From Symsagittifera roscoffensis (Eukaryota; Xenacoelomorpha; Acoela; Convolutidae), in the NCBI RefSeq assembly GCF_963678635.1, contig NC_087064.1, forward strand, positions 80,513,526-80,577,525: a stretch of 64,000 bases of DNA, given 5' to 3'. Below are positions 37,125-46,500 of the stretch, piece after piece (the stretch's first letter is position 1; each line of letters opens with the position of its first letter). Position numbers and translations under genes: made by a program. The notes below the pieces were generated by a model. The model saw only the letters and a program-made list of their open reading frames with translations. It did not search any database and was not told the DNA's origin.

Positions 37125-37895
37125 TGTGCCATTCTGCCAGATAGGCACAGCGCAACCTTCCGGCGACACGAATAAAGGCCTTAGTAACGAAAAAGTATTG
37201 CGAAGGAGGGTAGGAATATTCTAGAATTTTTATTTTTAAATTTTCGATTGAAGAGTGAATATTTCTGAGAAATAGAAAAAGACGGCCATTTTGACTGAAA
37301 GGGACGAAAAAACAGAACAACGACGAATATTGTGGAAAACAGTCGCACAAGGGACGAGAAATACGAAGCCTCTTATCGTGGCAACAACACACGATAAGAC
37401 TCTTGTCAGTGGATATTAATGGAGAAGGAAGCTTCAGTGGGGAAGGAATTTTCCACGGAAACCTCCCGTGCCACAAATTGGGAGAGATAAGAACGAGATT
37501 GAATTAACACCGGTATTATTTGATATTTTAGAATATGAGTAGCTAGAAAGAGGAGAGGGTCAATCCATCTCCAATGGATTTAATAAAGAACTGTCACACA
37601 AAAACATATTAAAATAGGGTATTCGAGCCGTGTTTTTAATAGCAATCACGTAGTCTGAGGATCCGAGACTCAGCTATGTGGTTGTGTTCGTATGTAAACG
37701 AAAGCTGATCAAAAGTCGTTTGACTGATGGCCTAAAAATAGTAACTTTTTACTTAGCCCTAAACAGACCAGAAAATCAACTGGCAAGGTCGAGACGGTGA
37801 AAAACGAGTAGGATTAAGGTAACTGACGCCTGCCAGTCGTTAATAGGTACTTTTTCTACGCTCCGTCGCTGTGTAGTATTTGGGCGAATGTTACA
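37125..37895 (+). mobile_element. Element 2, 5' LTR
   Basis: It starts TGTGCCATTCTGCCAG and ends GAATGTTACA (771 bp, TG...CA). The start is fixed by the second copy at 63589. Over the roughly 375 bases that can be compared there are about 16 substitutions and a 10-bp indel, so this insertion is older than the repeat around element 1. AATAAA lies at 37582. Confidence 0.9.
37562..37587 (+). promoter_or_regulatory. LTR hairpin and AATAAA, element 2
   Basis: AATCCA pairs with TGGATT around a 7-nt loop (TCTCCAA), and AATAAA follows at once. This parallels element 1's TTGATCCA/TGGATCAA hairpin. Confidence 0.7.
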
Positions 37896-37907
37896 TAGAC
37901 GTTTTTA

Positions 37908-37922
37908 TGGCGCTCCTGGGTG
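37908..37922 (+). promoter_or_regulatory. Primer-binding site, element 2
   Basis: TGGCGCTCCTGGGTG, identical to element 1's site, 12 bases after the LTR end. Confidence 0.6.
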
Positions 37923-39115
37923 GGCCTGTCAAAGGCATAAGACCATCATGATCAGCAAGCGTTTCAGCGACGAACCCTCCGCTCCGGGCGTATGCCCAAG
38001 TTAGAGGCCTTAATGACCGTTATTGTACTAGGGGGAAGGTGCGTACCCTCCGTCTAGTACTATTTAGCTTTTTAACTTAGTTAACACCGAAAATTCCGGG
38101 GGCCGGAGGGTCAGGTGGGAAGTCATGAGCCCGCTTGTCCCAAGGTCCCGGGACCAAAAACAATTAAAGAGAAAGCAAAAAACCAAACAAAATAGTGCAT
38201 AACCAAGAAAAAGCCAAAAATAAATTTATTTGGAAACAAAAAAGTACAAAAAAAAATCCAAAAAAGACCAAAAACAGTAAAAAACATAAAGTGACAGTTT
38301 ATATGTTATTTTCGGACGAGATGTGATCTGACCTTCCTATTTGTTGTTGTTTCAGATTGATTCATATCATTTCTGATAGAAAGATTGTGTGTTTTGGTGA
38401 AGGGTTGGATACCCTCCCTTGAGTGTAATTTGAGTATTTAAGCACGTTAATGGTGATTTTGCCGGTGGCCGGAGGGTAGAGTGGCAAGCTGACCGACGTG
38501 TTCCACACTCAACAAGGACATCAGGGACAACATCCACAACGACTGTTGGGTATCGTTGAAACAATTTTGGTATCGTTCGGGTACTATTTCATCAGAACTT
38601 AAGTGGTGGGGGGCACGATTGGCGCGGTCCGATTGTACCCTCCATCGATTACAAATTTCCGAGTAAGGGGTCTTAATTCGGGTATTTTGGTGCAAAGGAG
38701 GGTATAGTACTATTCATTAACGACTACTAATAGTTTATTATCCTTATTATATATTACTTATCTCCTAATTAGACCCAAGAAACACCCAAATTTCGTCGAA
38801 AATTATCGATTTTCGACCAAACTGTAGACCCCCAAATTTTTGGATATCCGAGCTTTTCCGAACAGCAAAAAGCTTTTATATAGGGAGTAGCTACGTAGTT
38901 CGATCCCTCTAACTAAAGAAACCGCGTGAGAAAAAACTCAGTAGAAGTTGGAAAAAACCAAAATCTTTCGATCAAAATTTCGATAATTTTCTGAATTTTG
39001 TCAATCTGTTTTTGGGATCGAGTTTTTGAGTTTTTAGAGTTAGAGTAATAAAATTTTTTGTATTAGGAGCGTGTTAGCATAACGTGCTCGGCTGCTAGAA
39101 AAATTCTTGAGTAAT

Positions 39116-39178
39116 CCTCCGATTAGCTCTGTGGATAGAGCTAACGACTGAAGGATTGGAAAAGGAAGGAATCGGAGG
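39116..39178 (+). other. tRNA-like nested stem structure in leader
   Basis: CCTCCGATT (39116-39124) pairs perfectly with AATCGGAGG (39170-39178). Inside, AGCTCT-GTGGAT-AGAGCT forms a D-arm-like hairpin immediately after the 5' strand. No TPsiC arm is visible, so it is not a complete tRNA. Confidence 0.45.
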
Positions 39179-39689
39179 GTCCAAATTTGATAGTTATTGG
39201 CCAAATTTTTGTCTCCAAACCAATTTTGGTCCGTTTTTTGCATAATTCCAGTGCCGTATAGGGCTACTACGCTCGTTTCAATTGTTTTTAGGCACTTTCA
39301 ACATGAATTGCGGAAAAAGTTTCTCAGAACCTATATAGGTGGTGAAGAAAGCCCATTTCGACAAACACGTTTTTGGCAATTTCTCAAAGACTAGCCAACC
39401 GATTGGGATAATTTTGGTACCATAAGTCGACGTTTTGGACCATTTTTCCGGACCGCAACCGTTTTTGGGTTGATAATCTCGGAAAAGAAATTTTTTTTAG
39501 AATTTGTTGGTTCGGAGGGTCCAAATTACAGGTAACCCTCCGAGCGGCAGAAAATTTTATCAAAACACCTTTTTATCCTGCTGGGAAGGTTGACCGTGTC
39601 AACCAACCTGGTTTTAAGCAAGTTACACCACATTCAGAGGCTTTATTGCGGTAAATTAACCCCTTTTTCCTGATTTTTGCGGAACCCTC

Positions 39690-40030
39690 CGGAGTAACCC
39701 TCCGGAGTGACTTAAGCCCTTTAGCAACCCTCCTTAGTGGAAATTTTCCACGAGACCCTCCGAAGGACTTAAAAACAACACCCCATAAGGAATTTAGGTT
39801 CTTTTGACGCTTTCTTAAGCTAGTTGAAGGCCCTTTTCAAAAAGTTGAAAATTTTGGAAGAACCCTCCGAGATAACCCTCCGGAGCATATTAAGCCTCTT
39901 GTTGACCCTACTTAGTGAGTTAAGGGGGACCCTCCGAAGTCTCTTGGGTGACTAAGGTACCCTCCGAAGTAACCCTCCGGAGTAGGCTAAGTGTCTTAAC
40001 AACCCTCCGAAGTAACCCTCCGGAGTGACT
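39690..40030 (+). repeat. Clustered ACCCTCCGRAGT motifs
   Basis: AACCCTCCGAAGT and AACCCTCCGGAGT occur about a dozen times, often as adjacent pairs separated by a few bases. Further copies are scattered through the leader, in inverse form (CGGAGGGT) at 38105, 38470, 39174 and 39512. Confidence 0.8.
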
Positions 40031-40257
40031 TATACCTTCTAACAACCTTCCTTGTTAGAAACTTGAGGAAACCTGTGGCAATTTGGGAAACGGAAAATAT
40101 CCATTTAATTAAGATCATATTAGGATATCAGGCGCACTTATTAGGATCATAGGAGCCCATTTTGACCCGTAAATTTGTGATCAACTTTGGATTCTAGGTC
40201 GGGTGTATCGGAAGTACCCGAACAAAATTTTTTTTTATTGTGATTTTGGTTGTGTGA

Positions 40258-40620
40258 TTGCCTTGAGCTACTTAATAGGAAAGTTCGGGCAATCCGGGAA
40301 CAAATAAAAGGAGATGTCGGTGAGTGTATTAGGCAAATACACACTCACTTGAGAAGAAAAGTTGTTCCCTGCTCTCGTGCACTTGGAGCGTTCCGGGTGT
40401 GGGGGAGCTTTTTCATAGACTTTAGAAATTTTCGGCCAGAGGTTGCCTTGAGCTACATAGTAGGACAGCTCGAGCAATCGCAGGACACCTAGAAGAAGAC
40501 CTCGGTGGGTGTATTAGGCAAATACACACTCACTTGAGAAGACTGTGTCCTGGGCTTCGTTCTTTCGGATCGTTCCGATTGAGGGAAGTCTTTTTCTTTA
40601 AGACTAAGTTTTATTGATCT
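40258..40620 (+). repeat. Two 185-bp leader repeats, each folding into the same stem-loop
   Basis: Units start at 40258 and 40443 (TTGCCTTGAGCTAC). In unit 1 GGGAACAA (40296) pairs with TTGTTCCC (40362); in unit 2 CAGGACAC (40481) pairs with GTGTCCTG (40545). The inner hairpin GTGRGTGTATT...AAT-AC-ACACTCAC is kept, with an A-to-G change that still pairs as G-U. The 3' flank (TTGGAGCGTTCC / TTCGGATCGTTCC) is also shared. Confidence 0.8.
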
Positions 40621-41028
40621 GTTTCTGAATCATCACTGCTTTTTACCAAAGATTGTTTGATTTTAACTTTTAACAAAGCAGTGACTTGATAAATTGTGTT
40701 GCGATAAATTGATACTGAAGAAAGGTCGCTGTCACCTGTAGTATATTCTGATCTGATTATCGATTGTGTTTTGCGTGTTGATTATATCTTGTGAAAATTT
40801 TGTGAGACTGTTATACTATACAACAGGGTTGAGTTAGCATTATATCAATACTGAGCAAGCCCTGTGTGTTACTTTAGCTGAATCGCTAAGATTGTCATTG
40901 AGAAATCTAAGAGACATTTTTGATACCTACGAGATCGAAGAGGCAGCGTTAAGTAATTTAACTTGAACTTGTTGCGGTACGTGTGAATCGCCATTAAATA
41001 ATAAGAATATTGTTATTTGTCACAAAGT

Positions 41029-43578
41029 ATGCAGCGCAGGGACTCGTTAGGATCGACTACTAAGATTCCCAGGCTGAGCAAGGGCAGCACGCGAAAATCT
41101 AAAACTAGGCGTAGCCAGTCCTCGTTTAGCAGCGCCTCCGACGTGTTTGCCGAAACCGAATCGACTAAAGGTCAACCTGATCTTTCAGTGAGCAAAATGA
41201 AACTAAGGAGCGAGAAAAACCTCGATGGCAATCAAGGGCGGAGCGCCGAGGCCGGACCCGCGAACGAGATGCTTGCGGACCCCTTTGACGAAGGAGAACG
41301 GACGCTTATTCGACCCGACTTTGAGCCGAGCGAGGACCTCGAGCGGGAGGAAGTTGAGAGGACGGAGGAGACCTCGGAGCGTTCCGAGGTCGAGCCGCGA
41401 GAGGAAGTGTTATTCAAGGGAATGTCCAAATCGGAGACCAAGAGTCATAGGTGGAGGAGAGAAAAATCACATTCAGCTATTACCCACTCATCCCTGGCCA
41501 AGCAGAGCAACAACGCGATGATGTCGAGTATAAGCCCGAGTGAAGAACAACTGGGTTCGAAGGCCAAGAAGAGCTGGAAGTCTTTGTACGATGAGCGCAT
41601 GGCGTCACTACGAACTGGAGGTTTATCTTCCAGTTATGACTACCCGGAGATAACCCATCCGGATGTGAACTTCACACCGTGCCCAAGGAACGACATGAGC
41701 AGGAAGGCGTCGTCCGCCTCGCCGACCAGGCCCATGTCAGATGGAATAACGATGGGAGCGTCATCAACGTTCGACAGATTGATGACGTCGATGAGCAAGC
41801 AAAAAGGCGGTGCGTCATCAAGTACCCGGCTGCAGCCGCATTTGACCTCATCTTCTTTGGGTCTAACCCCGTCGTTTGGGGCCACTGGAGATATAAGTGA
41901 CATGTTCACTGGCGTAATGAATGGTCTGGATGAACTGAGACGGGACATGACTAAGAGAATAGATCAAGTTGATGAGAGAGCTCACCAAGGTCGAGAGAAT
42001 CTGAGAGATGAACTAACGCACGTGAAGTCGCAGGCGAGGGTTGATCAGGCTCAATTGATTCGCAACACCGATCAATGCCTGGCGGAGAGCCTGGCACAGG
42101 CAAACAAGGAGTCACACGAAAGAGAGGCTAGGATGACGATGGAGATCGAGCGATTGTTGAACGATCATGATAGTACCTACGCCCGCACGATGACTAGCCT
42201 GGAAAAAAGGTTAGATGCCAAATCTGACTTAATGATGCGGAAGCTTGACGCGATCTTGAACGGGGGCAATTGGGAGGAGCGTTCCAACCCAAGGGAGCGC
42301 TCACGCCTTGCGAATGATGGAGATGGTACGGGCAGCTATGCCAGAGCCCAGCAAAGCTCGAGAACGAACTACGAACCTAGGAATAGGGAGCGGCCCAGGG
42401 CAGCCCCGTCGAGGCCTGGCAGGACGAATCCAGTCCCGCCGGAGGCAGATGCTACTCCGGAGACAAGGTTGCCAACTGTGCCACAAGTCAGTTCAGTGCC
42501 AGATATGACTACAGTCTCACAGGACACGACGATGTATGCCTCGATGTTTGAGCCTCTGAACAGATCTCTAGAAACATTCATCACCAAACTCTCGAAGTCA
42601 ACCGAGAGAGGAGAGAGGTCAAGAAGGACACTGAAAAAGCCGAAGTCATACAAAGACGAGTCAGAAGGCTGCATTGCTACTTGGATAATGAAGTTACACT
42701 TTGAGGAAGAGAGTCTCTCCAAGAAACAAGAGTGCAGCGCGCTAACGAGCAACCTGGAGGGTACTGCACTAAATTGTGTAATGGCGAAAAGAGCCAATGA
42801 GAGAGACAGCGCTCGCAAGATATTCGACATCCTGCTGAATCGTTTCGGCTCTGGAGTACAAGGGCACCAGGCTATGGTGAAGTTCGAAAAGAGGCGTCAA
42901 AGAGATGACGAATCCATAGAAAATTTTTTGGACGACCTTGAATTGCTTAGGAGGAGAAGCAATCCCGATGAGAGAATATCCGAGCGAAACTTGGCGATTG
43001 CTTCGAAGTTCATGGACGGAGTAAAGAGTGAGGAGTTGAAGAGGATGTTGGCCACACACTTCACCCGGTCACTTGACCAGGTACCCACGCCCGATGATTT
43101 GCGTATGAAGTCACACGAGTATTTACTCATAAAACCGAGGGCGCAAAACCGTTACAGCAATTATGGTAACTACAGCGGGACAAACACTGGTGCGAACTCC
43201 AGTTGGTACAAACCTCGCGATGACATGGATAAGAGGAGGTCGTGTGCGAATTGTGGTTCGATGGACCATCACGTTTCCGCGTGTTCTGCATACAAACAGA
43301 ACTTGAAGGCAATAGGCTACTTTCTCGATGACGTCGACGCGACCGACGAGGATCACGAAGAGTACGTCAGAGGGCTCATCATGAAATATAGTCCGAGGTG
43401 CTTCTTCTGTAATTTGGAAGGACACTTCAAGTCTGATTGCACTCAGTTTTGGTATGCAGTGGCGGACGCGAAACATCCCCGCCACGAAGAGCACGGGTGT
43501 CAAGGCCAGTCGAGCACGTCTGATGAACGAGGCCGAGTCTCGGAGAAAGGAGACGACACCGAGCACCTTTACGACTAA
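41029..43578 (+). CDS. gag: Element 2 Gag (frameshifted away from Pol)
   Basis: From ATG 41029, about 849 codons. A basic/Ser-rich N-terminus is followed by an acidic region, a coiled coil (about 41900-42260), a capsid-like region homologous to element 1 (about 42540-43110) and two CCHC knuckles (CANC...C near 43240 and CFFC...C near 43400). The first about 280 residues do not resemble element 1 Gag. Shortly after the second knuckle the frame leaves the conserved path and ends at 43578, while the homologous continuation is in the next frame from about 43480. In element 1 Gag and Pol are one frame, so a disabling indel is likely. Confidence 0.8.
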   Translation: MQRRDSLGSTTKIPRLSKGSTRKSKTRRSQSSFSSASDVFAETESTKGQPDLSVSKMKLRSEKNLDGNQGRSAEAGPANEMLADPFDEGERTLIRPDFEPSEDLEREEVERTEETSERSEVEPREEVLFKGMSKSETKSHRWRREKSHSAITHSSLAKQSNNAMMSSISPSEEQLGSKAKKSWKSLYDERMASLRTGGLSSSYDYPEITHPDVNFTPCPRNDMSRKASSASPTRPMSDGITMGASSTFDRLMTSMSKQKGGASSSTRLQPHLTSSSLGLTPSFGATGDISDMFTGVMNGLDELRRDMTKRIDQVDERAHQGRENLRDELTHVKSQARVDQAQLIRNTDQCLAESLAQANKESHEREARMTMEIERLLNDHDSTYARTMTSLEKRLDAKSDLMMRKLDAILNGGNWEERSNPRERSRLANDGDGTGSYARAQQSSRTNYEPRNRERPRAAPSRPGRTNPVPPEADATPETRLPTVPQVSSVPDMTTVSQDTTMYASMFEPLNRSLETFITKLSKSTERGERSRRTLKKPKSYKDESEGCIATWIMKLHFEEESLSKKQECSALTSNLEGTALNCVMAKRANERDSARKIFDILLNRFGSGVQGHQAMVKFEKRRQRDDESIENFLDDLELLRRRSNPDERISERNLAIASKFMDGVKSEELKRMLATHFTRSLDQVPTPDDLRMKSHEYLLIKPRAQNRYSNYGNYSGTNTGANSSWYKPRDDMDKRRSCANCGSMDHHVSACSAYKQNLKAIGYFLDDVDATDEDHEEYVRGLIMKYSPRCFFCNLEGHFKSDCTQFWYAVADAKHPRHEEHGCQGQSSTSDERGRVSEKGDDTEHLYD

Positions 43579-46500
43579 GAAGGTAAAGACACTGCCTGAC
43601 GAGGTGGTAGCCTCGAACCTGGAGGCAGAGTCGGCTAGCCCACTCAAGGTAGATTACGGCCTGGCGGCAAGGATAGCGTTGCAGAATGTCAAACAGGAGC
43701 TAGCCACGAAAGAAGTGGAGCAGTGGGTAAGGTCGGAGCTGGAGAGCACAGATCTTCGGGAAAGTTTTAATACTCTGGGTAAAACGACGAAAAGAGAAGA
43801 CAAAGAGGAACCCAGGAAACAGGGACTAAAACTGAACGTTATATCTGGGAGAACTTTCGGCATGAGGAAGCAGGGGACGAAAATAATGTCCATTATCTCA
43901 GTCGCAGGGCACCAGGTGGTCAAGAACTTGAGTGAACCATCCGAGATTACACTAGTCCACCTGGACATCTATGCCGACTACCTGAAGGAGAAAGATCCCA
44001 AGCTGGACTCCAGGGCAGTGCGAGCGCTGCTCACAACAGGAGGTCCGAGGCTGATGAAAGTGGATGGACGTTAGATCGATGTCCATGGCCCATACCCGAT
44101 TCTAATGAATGTTGATGGCATCAATATCTACACAAAAGCTCACATAACTGATGCGAACGATCAGATTGGCCGGATATACATTGGTCAAGAGGAGCTGAAG
44201 GTTAGACGAATCGGACACAACGCCATGCTCGAATAAGATGCGGTGCACATAGGTTGCGAGGCCGATCTGGTCGCACACGTGCTGGACATGCAAGGCAGAC
44301 AACTTTCAGTAAAGGGACTGCTAGACACGGGAGCAGTGGTTAGCGTCATGCCAGTCGAAACTTGGACCGACATGGGTTTCGAGAGGTCGGATCTCATACC
44401 GACAAACATCAGGTTGGCAGCTGCCAATCAGGGAGCGATCTATGTGACTGGACGAACCCCGATCATTTCACTGCGGCTCGGAGGAAGACATCTTTGGATG
44501 AGCTTCCTAGTAGTGGAGAATTTGGACGAATCCGATCAGTTCATCTTAGGAAGGGACTTCGTACGCAACTTTGATGTCACGATCGATCTCAATGACGGGT
44601 TGATTAGGATCAAGGATCCTGAGAGAAAGTATGAAAAGAAACCCCTTAAAAAGATCTTAATTAACCAGGCCAAGGTGCCGATTTTTCTGGATCGAAAAGT
44701 TAGATTAAAACCAAACCAAGCCGTAGTAGCGACGTTTAGGACGATGAACTTGAATGAGCTCAGCAATGACAGACAGGTGTGCCTGGTACCAAATCCAAAC
44801 AGTAAAAGCTCAGCTATTTTAGGAAGAAGCTTCTCACTCACTCAGAGCGGACTGTGTGTGAGTGTGTTGTTGAACACAGAAGCAACAACAGTGACAATAC
44901 AGAGGGGAAAGAAACTTGGCTATGCTTTGCCTCTGAACACAGACTTTCAGAGTGTGGAGAACTTGAAAAAGTTTGATGTAACTAAATGTCCATTGCTTGC
45001 GAACCAAGAATGTATAATGAAGAGAGTAAATGAATTGAAATCTTCTAGGAAATTGTTTTCAATGAAGTCGGAAACAGATGATGGGCTGTCTAGTTGTTCC
45101 AACTTTCCTGAGAGGCCGACAGAGACAGAGTTAGCAGCGAATAAACCGGTCCTACCTGAGATAGAACATTTGAAGGGTAAAATATCAGACATGGAACTAG
45201 ATTCGCTCAGAGCGGTGCTAAGTCGGAACGCAGACGTTTTTTCGAAACATAAGGCCGACATAGGTTGCTGTAATTTTTTAGAACACGAGATTGAGATAGA
45301 ATAGGGCTCGGTACCTCTTAGGGAAGGGGCGAGAAGGATGACCCCTCATAAGTCAGAAGCGTGTAGGAAGGAAATTGAGATGTTAATGGAGTATGACATG
45401 ATCGAGCCGTCGAAGTCCCCGTGGGCTTGTGGCGTGGTCATGGCGAAAAAGAAAGGGGGACAACTCAGATTTTGTTGTGATTTCCGTTATCTGAACGCAG
45501 TGACTATAATGGACGCATATCCGATTCCCCGCATCGATGAGAGCCTATCCAAGCTGGGAGACGCGAAGTTCTTCACAAAGTTGGATTTGGGCTCTGCGTT
45601 CTGGCAGGTGCCACTCCGAAAGCAAGATCGAGAAAAAACAGGCTTCGCGTGCGAGCTGGGATTGTTCCAGTGGAAGAGGATGCCGTTCGGATTTTGCAAC
45701 GCGACGGCCACATTCCAGAGACTGATGGCCCAGGCACTCACGAGCGTCACTAAGAAATACGGGAATCTCATCATGTGTTATGTCGATGATGTCGTGATTG
45801 CAACACCAACCTTAGAAGACCATATAGAGAGGTTGGAGGAGGTGTTTTCTTGCATGAAGCAGGCGGGTCTGAAATGTAAACCCTCTAAGTGTGAAATCCT
45901 CAGAGATTCCATAAAGTATCTGGGCCGCCTGGTGGATAAACATGGAGTGAGACCAGATCCTGAAGCGGTTGAAGCGGTGCTGACCTGGAAGGCACCTAAA
46001 ACAGATACACAGCTGATGAGTTTTTGGGATTCGCTAATTATTATCGAGAGTTCATCAAGGGGTATGCTGACAAAATATACCCCATGCAGCGGTTGATGAG
46101 AAACAAGGGCAAAAAGTTCACTTGGACTGATGAGGCACAAGTTTCATTTGAGAACATCAAACGTGAACTTTGCGAGGCACCGGTCCTCGGCATGCCAACA
46201 GAGAAGGGGATGTTCGTGCTGGACACGGATGCATCAGTGGTTGCGATATCGGGCATACTTCACCAGGAGCAGTAGTGGAACGGGAAAACGGTTCCTCGTC
46301 CGATAGCCTACGGGAGTAAAGTCCTGAGTGATACTGAGATGAAGTACGGCGCACCAAAAGCGGAGATGTTCGCGGTGATCACTTTCGTGAAAAAATACAG
46401 GGCCTACTTGGGGAGTGCTCCCTTTAAATTGCGTGTGGATAATCGTGCCCTTGCCTGGCTGAAAACCTATTCGATGGATCAAAATTATATTGGTCGTTGG

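Larger units (their letters stand above)
37923..41028 (+). other. Element 2 5' leader, non-coding
   Basis: About 3.1 kb with no conserved protein. It holds a diverged direct repeat of about 375-bp spacing (38040-38170 and 38400-38510, both with GGCCGGAGGGT), a tRNA-like fold at 39116-39178, a cluster of ACCCTCCG motifs (39690-40030) and twin stem-loop repeats (40258-40620). No similarity to the leader of element 1 was seen beyond the PBS. Confidence 0.7.

Noticed and set aside
37087-37476. Antisense frame of about 130 codons open in both LTRs of element 2
   Set aside because: A 10-bp indel shifts the frame between the two copies, so there is no sign of protein-level constraint.
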